From a virus: 55,777 nucleotides of DNA. The notes under the pieces were generated by a model. The model was not told where the DNA came from. It worked only from the letters and a program-made list of their open reading frames with translations, and made no database searches. Both the position numbers and the translations under genes were made by a program. The stretch spans positions 1-55,777 of IMG/VR virus record IMGVR_UViG_3300018080_000215, one strand, 5' to 3'. This document shows positions 1-9,000 of the stretch, piece by piece (the first letter of the stretch is position 1; every line of letters begins with the position of its first letter).

Positions 1-2848
1 CAAACCCGTCATCAGTAGGTGGCGGCGCGTCTTCCGGCACATAGTCGGCTTCCGCAACAAACTGGTCATCGTTGACCCCGCCGTCCCCATACTGCTGGCG
101 TTTCGCCAGTGCTTCCTGTTCGGAGGCAAGCAACGACTGCTCGTCATAAAGGTTTCTTTGGTCAGTGGGCTGCCGCCTGCTTTGAACGTCGGCCTCCATA
201 GCCCTGCGGTACTGATCGCTAGGCTGGAATACTGTGCCGGATGCCCTCTTTGCTCGGTCAGTGGTTGGCTCAACAGCCTCAAGAATGTTCATCGACGCCT
301 GAACATGAGGCTCCAGCCGCGCCGCCATCCCGGGGTCTGGCAAGTCGAGCAAATCGAGAATGAATCCCGCCACTTCCCTGGCGGTAGGTCGGCGGGTAAC
401 AATCTGCTGGCCTTCGGGGAACTGCATGAATCCCCGCCAGATCGGCATGAGGGAGTCCAGATTGAGCGGAGCGGCCCTGACTTCGGTCAACGACGCCTCT
501 CGCAACAGACGGTCGCCTCCGCTGGCAGCGGCAGATTTTTTTACGTCACCGCTAGAATCGAATGCGTCTGACATAGCCGCTGCTGCGCTGTCCACAGCAT
601 CAACTGTCTGCCCCGGCCCCCCGAGTTCCCCTACGGAAATGCCGCCATTTCCAGAGGTTGCCAGCATATCCGGGTCAACGTATTCGTTGACCATGCGGAA
701 GATTTTCTCCCGCATCTTATCAACGTAAGACTTGCCTTCCCGCAAGGCTAGGTCATCGTCTCGTTTCTTGGATTTAGCGGTTCGGCCCCCTGAACCAGGA
801 AGCAACTCTTCTTTGACTTCTCTGGGGTCATAGAAGTAGTTGGGGTCTTGCGTTAAGTCTTCGACCGGGGCTGCTGGGCCTGGGTTTTTCTGTGTCCGCT
901 CCCGTTCCCTTGCAGCCTTGAATTCTGCGTCGATCTCGGCTGGGTCGCGAGCGAAGCCTGCTGCGGGGCTTTTGTCAGTCAGCCTCGCGGGTTCGTCTGG
1001 GCCGAATGACAGGTTCTCCCTCGCGCCGCCGCTCTTCTTGAATTCCTTCTCGGCGATCTCTGGCGGGGTTGGGAGGACAACTTCCGTTCTGGTTGCGCGC
1101 TCCCGGGGCGGGGCTGCCTTGCCCCGCTTTGTAGCCCTGCGTTGCGCCCGCAGGGAATCTACCGTAATACCGAGTCGGTTGGCTTCCTCAACGTCTTGCA
1201 AAAGAATCCAAGCCAGCCGATTGGGCGCGTCTGGTGGAATGTCTTTGTAGATGCCGGTGCGACGTTCGGACTGTTCGGCCAGCCGATACTTCTGCCGCGT
1301 ATCGCTATCTATGTAGTTCCTTAGACGCATCACCTCGGGGAGAGCGTTGCGTCCTTCGGGAACAAACACATCCCTCGGGGCGGGCATCTGCCGAGAAGAC
1401 AGATCGCGGTTGTCGATAAAGGAATCTATCTCTGGGTGGGCTTCCATCAATGAGCCGAGAGCGGAGGTCATCGCCTCGCCCCGGCGGGTGGTCGGGAAGT
1501 CCGGGTCATATCGCGCTAGTTCGACATAGGAATCAATGATTTCCTGTGCCTGGGCTAACGCTTTTGCCGCAGGCTCGGAGAGTTGCTCTATATCCGATGG
1601 GGCAATTCTCTCAACGACGTTGGCGTCTGCCTCAAACTCTGGCCTGTATCGAGTTATCCTTCTCGTCTCACCAAAGTTTGGATTTGGTTCTACCCCTCCT
1701 TCGGGAGGATCGAAAGTAAACTCATCTAAGCGATCTTCGAGAATCTCAAATCGCCTAACTGGGGCAGTGGGAGCGGCTGTCTCGGAGGGTGCAGTGCTTG
1801 CGGCAGGCTGCCTGTCAAAGGCTGCGAGTAGTTCGTCCTCTCGCCTGTTGACTAAGCCCTTTTTTTCAATGTATTCCCACCAGAGGTCTGTGTTGTCAGC
1901 CTGTTCTGCCAACTCGGCCAGCCGCCTACGGTCTTGTTGAGCCTCGTCAATGATGCTCTGGCGGGCCATGTTGCGAACGCTATCGTCATCAAGTTGCGCT
2001 CGCAGCGTATCGAGAATGGCCTGTTTCTCTTGGATGAGGGCAGGCTTCTCGGCGGCTGGGGCGGCTTCGATGCGGAAGTAATAGTCAGTGTCGGTCGCGC
2101 GAATCGCGCTTTCTATACGACCCCGCATCAACTCGATTTGTTCGCTTACGCGGGGATCGACGGACGAACCCCCGCCTTGTGAGCCGCGCTTAGGGCTGCC
2201 TTCCATCTCCACCACTGAGCGATAGCCGCGCCTGATTTGTTCCTGGCTCCAGCCTTCAGGATCGGTCACTACGGAGGTGTTGTCTGGCGAAGCACCCTCT
2301 AAGTACACCAACTCGGAATCGTCCGGCACTCTCTCTCGGGTCGCCGCAACGTCCACCGACTCAATTGTTTCTAGACCGCCGTCCTCTATTGCTCGCCTCG
2401 CGCGCGAGCGGGCGCGCGCTTCCGATGTAGTGTCGGGCGAGAGTGAGGTCGCATCGCCAAAAACGTCCGCGACGATCTGGGCGTCGGCAGCGTCAAGCGC
2501 ACCGAGCAGGCGACTCTGAACCTCTGGCGAAGCGTTGGAGAAAGCCAGACCATATAGGCGGCTTCCGGCGTCGGGGGCCGCTCGATGCTGCATTGCAGCG
2601 GCGAGCAGCGAATCGGCAATCTGCTGGAGGCTACTTGCTTCCTTCACCTTCATTCGCCGTTCGATGCCTGCCAGCACCGTAGGACGCTCGACGGCAAGAC
2701 GCGACATCTCTGCGTCTAAGGCAGGGGCTTCGGCAGCGACGAGATCGTCCAAAGTCGCAAAAGGGCTACCGGGTGGTTGGTCGCCCACACCACCGCGTAA
2801 GCGGCGCGACTTTTTGCCGGAAGATTTTCTGCGCCTGCCGCGAGCCAT
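1..2848 (-). CDS. Large hypothetical virion protein, partial at left window edge (closes across the ends)
   Basis: The frame opens with ATG at 2848, directly after the TAA of the upstream gene (adjacent stop/start), and stays open to base 1, giving 949 codons. No family is recognised. The protein is charged, rich in Glu/Ala/Arg/Pro and largely of disordered or helical character, with a very basic N-terminus (RGRRRK-type) and no membrane segment. It lies in the late virion module between small acidic and helical genes and, across the ends, another large helical gene. I infer an internal or ejected virion protein. If base 1 is joined to base 55777 the frame continues for three codons (Ala-Ala-Gly) and stops at TAG 55769-55767, giving 952 aa, with the TAG overlapping the next GTG start. 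Confidence is high for coding, low for role. Confidence 0.85.
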   Translation of the reverse strand, partial: MARGRRRKSSGKKSRRLRGGVGDQPPGSPFATLDDLVAAEAPALDAEMSRLAVERPTVLAGIERRMKVKEASSLQQIADSLLAAAMQHRAAPDAGSRLYGLAFSNASPEVQSRLLGALDAADAQIVADVFGDATSLSPDTTSEARARSRARRAIEDGGLETIESVDVAATRERVPDDSELVYLEGASPDNTSVVTDPEGWSQEQIRRGYRSVVEMEGSPKRGSQGGGSSVDPRVSEQIELMRGRIESAIRATDTDYYFRIEAAPAAEKPALIQEKQAILDTLRAQLDDDSVRNMARQSIIDEAQQDRRRLAELAEQADNTDLWWEYIEKKGLVNRREDELLAAFDRQPAASTAPSETAAPTAPVRRFEILEDRLDEFTFDPPEGGVEPNPNFGETRRITRYRPEFEADANVVERIAPSDIEQLSEPAAKALAQAQEIIDSYVELARYDPDFPTTRRGEAMTSALGSLMEAHPEIDSFIDNRDLSSRQMPAPRDVFVPEGRNALPEVMRLRNYIDSDTRQKYRLAEQSERRTGIYKDIPPDAPNRLAWILLQDVEEANRLGITVDSLRAQRRATKRGKAAPPRERATRTEVVLPTPPEIAEKEFKKSGGARENLSFGPDEPARLTDKSPAAGFARDPAEIDAEFKAARERERTQKNPGPAAPVEDLTQDPNYFYDPREVKEELLPGSGGRTAKSKKRDDDLALREGKSYVDKMREKIFRMVNEYVDPDMLATSGNGGISVGELGGPGQTVDAVDSAAAAMSDAFDSSGDVKKSAAASGGDRLLREASLTEVRAAPLNLDSLMPIWRGFMQFPEGQQIVTRRPTAREVAGFILDLLDLPDPGMAARLEPHVQASMNILEAVEPTTDRAKRASGTVFQPSDQYRRAMEADVQSRRQPTDQRNLYDEQSLLASEQEALAKRQQYGDGGVNDDQFVAEADYVPEDAPPPTDDGF

Positions 2849-3169
2849 TTACTCGGCCTTCTTCTTGCGCTTCTTAGGCTCTTTCTCTAGCGGAACCTTG
2901 GACATAGCCTTCCGCATCGACCCCTTTTTGAAGTCCTCTTCGGTGACAGGGATGGGGGCTGGCGATCCTTTGGTTTCGCTATGCAGAGAGGCCAGTTTCT
3001 CGGACTCCGATTCCTCCTCTTCTTCTTCGTCTTCATCGTCCATGTCCTCGGGCATCTTGCCAGGACGCTTGGCGTTGGACTTCATGTCGGCGAACACTGT
3101 TTCCCGCAAGATGCGGTCAACGCAAGAACGCTTGAGGTCACTGAGGTCGATAGGGAACGACATAGCCAT
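2849..3169 (-). CDS. Small acidic/basic hypothetical protein (106 aa)
   Basis: 106-aa protein with an AGGA ribosome site about 8 bases before the ATG. Residues about 40-56 are an almost unbroken Asp/Glu/Ser run (DMDDEDEEEEEE), while the C-terminus is Lys/Arg rich and ends KRKKKAE, so charge is strongly partitioned. Its TAA abuts the ATG of the following gene, which implies translational coupling inside the virion operon. No family recognised. It may be a small virion, scaffold-like or nucleoprotein component; this is inference from position and composition only. Confidence 0.75.
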   Translation of the reverse strand: MAMSFPIDLSDLKRSCVDRILRETVFADMKSNAKRPGKMPEDMDDEDEEEEEESESEKLASLHSETKGSPAPIPVTEEDFKKGSMRKAMSKVPLEKEPKKRKKKAE

Positions 3170-3178
3170 TGGTTTGTC

Positions 3179-3658
3179 CTAACTGAGGATTGATCCGAGA
3201 ACGCCAAAGAAATTGTTGCCGCGAGACATATCGCCCATTCGTCGGTCTGTCTGACGCTGGAGATTGCTGATGAACTCAAAAGCCTTGTCTTTCCGTAGAG
3301 CGTTCTGTGATGTCCGCTCTGTCTGGTCGGTGTCGAGCAACAGCCTCCGCAGCCCATCCTGCTCCTCCGCAATCGCGGATTGGTAATCGAAGAGAGCCTG
3401 CTGATCGTCCATCCGGCGAGCCATTGCTGCGCTGTTCGCACTCGGCGCAGACGCAAACTGCTGTGCAGCCATCATTCCAGAGCGATATGCTTCGCCCGCA
3501 CCACCCGCTCGAATTCCTGCTTGCTGTGGCCGATACGCCCGCTGGTTGCCGACGAAAGCCCTGTTAGCCTCGGCATCGGATTTCTGCTTCCGCAACGATT
3601 CGCCGCTGGCGACTATCGGGCCGGAATACGTTGTGGTGAATGAATCGCGCGCGAACAT
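3179..3658 (-). CDS. Hypothetical structural/ejection protein (159 aa)
   Basis: The start at 3658 is chosen because it overlaps the stop of the upstream gene as TAATG, the arrangement used repeatedly here. A longer upstream frame exists but reads as Arg-rich out-of-frame sequence. The protein begins MFARDSF, is Ala/Gln/Arg rich and predominantly helical in character, with a Gly/Ser-Ile-Leu C-terminus (FFGVLGSILS). No family is recognised. Next to the glycine-zipper protein and large helical proteins, it could be a small internal virion protein of the kind podoviruses eject ahead of DNA. Confidence 0.75.
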   Translation of the reverse strand: MFARDSFTTTYSGPIVASGESLRKQKSDAEANRAFVGNQRAYRPQQAGIRAGGAGEAYRSGMMAAQQFASAPSANSAAMARRMDDQQALFDYQSAIAEEQDGLRRLLLDTDQTERTSQNALRKDKAFEFISNLQRQTDRRMGDMSRGNNFFGVLGSILS

Positions 3659-4383
3659 TATGCGAATAGCCCTGAGAGAAGATTGGCAGTACCGGAGCCA
3701 GCACTGGCTCCGAGAGCGGCACCACCCGGGCCTCCGATCATGCCGCCCAGGAGCGCGCCGATGCCTGCGCCCGCGCCGCCGTATGTGCCTCCTCGACTCA
3801 TTCGGGCGGGATTGCCGAACCAACCGGCTCCGTAGCCGCCCGAACCGTCCGCGCCCCCTCGGTACGCAGTCCAGGCATTCCCCGCCGACGAGAGCAAGCC
3901 GCCACCCGCAAGCAAGTTTGCCATGTTGTGGGTGTACTCCAGGCTGGTGTTGCGGCGTTGTTCATCAAGCCTGTTTCGGATATTGCGAATATCCTCCCGC
4001 TTGGACAGATTGATGCCCCTCAAATCGTTCATGTACGACTCGTCCATGCCGTACCGGCGGGCGGCATCGGCCCGCTGCGAGTAGATGTCGGCACTTCGGG
4101 CCTTCTCTGCCTGCTTCTGGTAACCGCGATTAGCCTGTTCCATTTGCTGGAACCGGGCGTTTCCCCGTTGTTGTGAAAGTGCCTGGGAGTAAGCGTTTTG
4201 GGTTCTTGCGCCAGCACCGCCGCCAAATGCTGCGGGCTGGGATGACCCTCGTCCATACTGACGCTGCTCGGCGGCTCGATATGGGCCTTGCGTTTGAATC
4301 CTCGACGCACCACCAATGGGCGTAGTTCCTCTGCCCAAAGGCCGGATATTGCCCATCCCGGGGACGCTCACTGCTGGCCGCAT
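3658..4383 (-). CDS. Glycine-zipper candidate ejection protein (241 aa)
   Basis: 241-aa protein with AGGTGA just upstream of its ATG. The first ~60 residues are Gly/Arg/Gln rich, and 65-150 are helical and charged with several Tyr-Arg/Gln-Arg repeats. The C-terminal 40 residues form a glycine zipper (GAGIGALLGGMIGGPGG) of the type that inserts into membranes. That architecture, soluble helical body plus Gly/Ala zipper, is what I would expect of an internal virion protein that forms a channel across the host envelope, comparable in logic to T7 gp14. No sequence homology to gp14 can be claimed from reading alone. TAATG overlap couples it to the next gene. Confidence 0.78.
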   Translation of the reverse strand: MRPAVSVPGMGNIRPLGRGTTPIGGASRIQTQGPYRAAEQRQYGRGSSQPAAFGGGAGARTQNAYSQALSQQRGNARFQQMEQANRGYQKQAEKARSADIYSQRADAARRYGMDESYMNDLRGINLSKREDIRNIRNRLDEQRRNTSLEYTHNMANLLAGGGLLSSAGNAWTAYRGGADGSGGYGAGWFGNPARMSRGGTYGGAGAGIGALLGGMIGGPGGAALGASAGSGTANLLSGLFA

Positions 4384-4442
4384 ACCATCACCTATTCCTG
4401 TCCAGATTATGGTGTTACTGCAAGCAAAACCGGCTCGGGTTG

Positions 4443-4805
4443 TTACCCGAAGACGATGACTGAAACTTGCTGCAAGGTGCCCAGATCGCCGTAGATTCGC
4501 ACAACGAACTCATCTATGTTCTTGTCGGGGTGAATTACCGCCGACATCTGCCCAGGTGCTAACACTGTCACAATAGGCATATATTCATTGTCGATGTTGC
4601 AGGGTTGCAGGAATCTGATGCGGTAATCCCCTGGGCCAATCGCCTCGGCTTCGACCGACGCAATGTTGTGGGAGCGAATGATGGAGCCATCTGCCGAGAA
4701 TGCCAACGATGCAATCAGAGAAGGGCAGTTGAGGGAGTCGCGAATCAACGCTTCGCGCTCGTCAATCCTCTGCTTCTCTCCCGGATCGTATGTAATAATG
4801 CTCAT
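4443..4805 (-). CDS. Hypothetical tail/fibre-associated protein (120 aa)
   Basis: 120-aa protein starting MSIITYDPGE, its ATG overlapping the stop of the upstream 82-aa gene as ATGA. The C-terminal half alternates hydrophobic and polar residues (RIRFLQPCNI, MPIVTVL, FVVRIYGDLG), suggesting a small beta domain. No family recognised. Its place after the fibre-like gene suggests an accessory tail component. About 60 bases of non-coding sequence separate it from the next gene. Confidence 0.75.
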   Translation of the reverse strand: MSIITYDPGEKQRIDEREALIRDSLNCPSLIASLAFSADGSIIRSHNIASVEAEAIGPGDYRIRFLQPCNIDNEYMPIVTVLAPGQMSAVIHPDKNIDEFVVRIYGDLGTLQQVSVIVFG

Positions 4806-5050
4806 TTTTGATATGTTTCCGCATACGATTGGGGGGATAATCCGTAACCATCTGGCTCAGAGAAATCGGCCCGCCAAGCATCCCGATACTTCATGTCAGT
4901 CGGAAGTTCGGAGCGGTCGATAATCCGGTACGGCACACCTTCATCGACTACCAGTTGGGCTAATTGATGCTCGTCAGTGATTCCGGCTTGCCCTACTGGC
5001 GTCACTGAAATGCCACCGTTCTGCTGGGGAGCGATTATGCAACGAGGCAT
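4802..5050 (-). CDS. Small conserved-type phage tail-region protein (82 aa)
   Basis: 82 aa. The segment VPYRIIDRSELPTDMKYRDA followed by W is the pattern of a small protein widely seen next to phage tail-fibre genes (val-pro-x-arg ... pro-x-asp ... phe/tyr-arg-asp-ala-trp). Its biochemical role is not established. Immediate neighbours are a fibre-like protein upstream and a 120-aa beta protein downstream, which it overlaps by four bases. Confidence 0.8.
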   Translation of the reverse strand: MPRCIIAPQQNGGISVTPVGQAGITDEHQLAQLVVDEGVPYRIIDRSELPTDMKYRDAWRADFSEPDGYGLSPQSYAETYQK

Positions 5051-5059
5051 GGCAGTGCC

Positions 5060-6049
5060 CTATTGATAGACTGCTAAAGCCACATACAGTGGATTGTAAG
5101 CAGCGTTGATAGCACCCTGGTTGGCATCATGGGCATGGTAACCAAAACCGCCCACAAAGTATGAAGGCGTCATGTTGGTGGCGAACAGGGACATTCCAGT
5201 TCCGAAATTGTTAGGTTGGGCGTAATGCTGATTACAGACAACGCAGTACGCATTATTGGGCAATGCCTGGGCGAATGTGATGCGGAAAGCACCCAAACTC
5301 GCATTGCCTTCGGCAGTGTATACGGCATTGAATGTGCTGATGGATTGTTGTGCAGACATATCAAATGCCGCAAACGCCACAAGGCGGCTGTCTGCTGGGG
5401 CTGGCCCGGGTGATGGCGACCCGTCGAAAAACCCGTACACATCTTGGACGGTGTTGTCGCCTAATCGGATTGTCTTCTTTTGCAGATTCCGCAGATTGAT
5501 TGTGAGTTCGGTGCCTGCGGGAGTCTCGTCTACGGATGCCGACAGAAATCTGGGAGTCTCTGTGCTGGCAAGAATGGGCAACGCTTCTAGCAGGGTTGTG
5601 GAGGGATCAATCCGCAGATGTCGGCCTGTTTGTTTTGAGATGGACAGGTTGATCTTCGATACTGCGGCATTGGACTCGACGTTGTTTTCTACGTCGATAT
5701 ACCTCCCGCTCTGCACCCGAGGCTCGGATAAAGGTGAGTTTGTGGTGACCGGCTGGCTGTCCCGATAAGGGTGATCTCTGCCTTCCCCTGCATATCTGCC
5801 CGGGTTGCTGGATAGTCTCTGCTGGAACGGAACAGTAGGCGAATAGTCCAAATTAGTCAGATCGTATTTCCGGCTGTCTCTGGTAATAAGCCGCAGTTTC
5901 CGGCGAGGGGTGGCGTCGGTTGCGTCCCGCCCCTGCGACAGGGTGGCCGTCGCCGCATTGCCGATTGCGTTGGCAAGCGTCTGCGCGGCATTCGCGGACA
6001 GACCGCCCTCAATGAGAGTCTGGACTAAGTCGCCACTAACTGTTGGCAT
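5060..6049 (-). CDS. Putative tail fibre/minor tail protein (329 aa)
   Basis: 329 aa, overlapping the end of the nozzle-like gene by 14 bases. Residues 1-40 are Ala/Gly/Thr rich and helical; 45-190 are polar with short beta-like segments. The C-terminal ~130 residues (from VAFAAFDMSAQQ) look like a compact beta domain with His/Tyr/Asn-rich loops, ending YNPLYVALAVYQ, a pattern common at phage fibre tips and collagen-like or C1q-like trimerising heads. Function as receptor-binding or adhesin protein is inferred from position after the nozzle gene and from this C-terminus. Confidence 0.7.
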   Translation of the reverse strand: MPTVSGDLVQTLIEGGLSANAAQTLANAIGNAATATLSQGRDATDATPRRKLRLITRDSRKYDLTNLDYSPTVPFQQRLSSNPGRYAGEGRDHPYRDSQPVTTNSPLSEPRVQSGRYIDVENNVESNAAVSKINLSISKQTGRHLRIDPSTTLLEALPILASTETPRFLSASVDETPAGTELTINLRNLQKKTIRLGDNTVQDVYGFFDGSPSPGPAPADSRLVAFAAFDMSAQQSISTFNAVYTAEGNASLGAFRITFAQALPNNAYCVVCNQHYAQPNNFGTGMSLFATNMTPSYFVGGFGYHAHDANQGAINAAYNPLYVALAVYQ

Positions 6050-9000
6050 CGACTCCCTCGACTTCCAATCCGTACAGAACAGTCTTGCTTGGGGCGAGAT
6101 CGTCGGCGTCCGCGCTTCTAGCCTGAGAACTAAGTTCGATGGCGATGTGCCTGTCAGAACTGGACATATCTGTCAGCGAACGTCCCGCAAATCGAGCCAT
6201 CGCAACGCCAGTAGCGGGGCCAAACGGAGTTCTGCTGGAAACCATATCCAGGGTTGTCTGCGACGAATTCGCGTCATGCACAAAGCCGGTGCCCCTATCT
6301 CGCCGCATGGCATTGGGCCTCGGGCTTGTGTCGTTGTTGTAATACTCCCGCAGGATAAGCGTAGTGGAGGTTTCGGTTGGGCGGTAAGCGACTGACACTG
6401 ACCGGTCTTGCTGTGAGTCCCCGCCCCGGGTATTGCCGTCGTTGTTCAACTCCATTGAGCCGGTGCGAAGCGTCCAGGGGACGGTGGCTCGCGAGTAAAC
6501 GACAACTTCTGCGGGAGGATTACCCTGTTGTTCGAGAGTAGAGGGAACCCTGGCGACACTGTAGCCTAGCGCATTATCTGCCGGATTGCCGGTTGGGGAT
6601 GGCTCGATAATCAGCGGTTCGTTCGCGATGAAGACTCCAAAAATGTCAATGCCGCCATAGCCGTAGCCGCCGTCGATAATCTGAATTTGCGTAACCTTGC
6701 CTTTTCTGACAATTGCCTGGAACTTCGCAGTTCCACTACCGTTCAGCGTACTGACCGATACGGCGGGTGGATCGACATAACCACTGCCACCGTACTGGAC
6801 AACAACTTGCACAATGTCCCGAAACGCTGTGTCCCGCAGCCCTTCCAAGCGATGGAGGTGGCCGTCAATCGAGGCGTAGAGGGTCTTATCCGGCTCCAAT
6901 TCGTCCCGAAAGTCAGTAGCGCAAGTGAGCGCAGTGGGGTAAGTTTCTGTCCACCAAACCTTGTTGCGTATGTGGTAGCAAAGGGCGAGGTCGGGGTATT
7001 CGCGGGTAGTGTCATTGGTTACCACAAATACCCGCAGTATTGCAGATTGTGCATCGACCTTCAGGAAGAACGCATCTCTGTATTGGAGTTGCAGAAGGTT
7101 GTCATCGAAGAAGTTGCGGATAGGCTCGCTAAGTGTCTCGATGGCACCGCCCGGGGTCATGCTGTAGACCCCTCGCTCATCAACGGCATAGAGCAAATCG
7201 TCATAGATGTCCCAGGCGTTTTGGGACAACGCACCGCGATGAGCGACGAGATTGATGGTCGCGTCGATTGAGGGGTCAGTGTTATAGGTCAGGCTATAGC
7301 AATGACTGTTCTGCATTGCCAGCAGGAGATGCCCAAACGGAACTAATGCCGTCAAGTAGTCGGTAGCCCGCAAGTTGGTCTGGATGGGCAATTCGTTCAC
7401 ATCTGGGCAAGACTCAAATTCGTCGTATTCAGAGAAAAAGATTGTGTTCGCGTCTTTGCCTGAACTGGAAACTCCGTACCAAAGCCTGTCTTGCCAAGCA
7501 ACGGCCACACCCATATCGGAACGGGGAATTCCAAACCGGAAAGCATTCACCGCACCATTCGGTAGAACTACGGGCAACGCCGCATAGTTAGAGCGATTGG
7601 GGTCAAAAAGTTCTTCGTCAGATAACTCATCTCGTCCACCGTTGCTGATGGTGATGTTGCCATCGTTGATCTCGCCGTACACATCAGTGCGATAGTAGAC
7701 GAGTGATTGGTCTGCGGACGTTCGGAAGAACTCCACATAATCGGCGCGGCTCGGCGGGATAACCCCGTCCAACGTCCAGTTGAGGCGGCTGGCCCTCCCG
7801 CTTCCGTTAGCGTCGGCCTCGACGGAGGCGAACGGCGACAGGTCTGAGTAGGTAACCGGCCTTGTCATATCCCGGATGGTGCATGGCTTATCGGTGCCCG
7901 GTGACAGCAGGGGTCGTTCCAGTGTGAGAATGTTGCCTTGGACGCTCTTGATTCTCGCCATGTGTTCGATATTTTCTGCGTCCGTAATCTGCATTCCCGG
8001 CTTGATGCCGGTTGCGTCAGACACAGTGATTCTTCGCGAATTGTCGAGCGGATTGCTGGTGGTGTAGGTGGGCCTCGATACCACTGTTCTGCTGTAATCA
8101 GCAAACCGATAGGCGCATTCATAAGAACCCTGCATCGTTCCCCGCAGAACAGGGATCAGTTTCGCAGGGGTAACATCGGTGTATAAGACGGTGTCGCTAG
8201 CAAAACCGTCGCCGCCATCCAAGATGGCAACCGAGGTCACCGTCCCACCGCTGACGGTAGCCCCGAGCCGCAGGCCATACCCACTGCCGCCCCTGAACAG
8301 TATTTGAGGCTCGCGGTAGTAATCTCTGCCGCCACTCAAAATCGTCACACTACCGATGCGTTCGCCTGCGACTGACGCTGCCAGTTGCACTGTGGTGAAC
8401 TTCCAAACGTCGCTGTTTGTAAATCCGTTTCCGACTGCGTTTGGGTCAGTAAGGAACGGTGGTGCTTTTTGCCGCAGACGAACGTAGCCGACTTCGTTCG
8501 CGGCAGTCCAACCGCTGCCAGAAATCACCACCTTGGGGGCGTCTTCTGCGGGGCTTGTGATGACAGCACCCGGCATAAGCAGTGAGCCAGCAGTGCCCGC
8601 CGTATCAACCTCTTCCGCTTGCAGATAAAAGTCGGTGTATGAGGCTTCCACATCGGTGCCGCCGCGAACTTCGTTGAACCAGCCAGCCGCATTCCGAAAG
8701 TATTTCCTGCTCCCGGTAACTCCAAATATCCAAGTGGAGTCTAGTCTGCCGCCTCGATCTACAACCGTATAACCCGCAGCATTGAACTGGTAAAAGCGAA
8801 TGGCAAACTTGGCACCTTTTTCGAGGAAACTGCCGGGGTTGATGACTTCAATTGTGCCTGCTGCTATCCCAATAGTGTCGTTGTTCGCAGCATCGCGGAA
8901 ATCAACAATGGGCTGGGCCAAGTTATACCCGTTCGGTTGATCTGTTCCCACATGGCCCTTGCCCCACCATCTGGTGTATGAATCCTGTACGGTTGATGAT

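Noticed and set aside
158-2682. Several plus-strand open frames in the first 2.7 kb
   Set aside because: All lie antisense to the long minus frame, have low-complexity Ser/Arg-rich translations and no ribosome sites or motifs.
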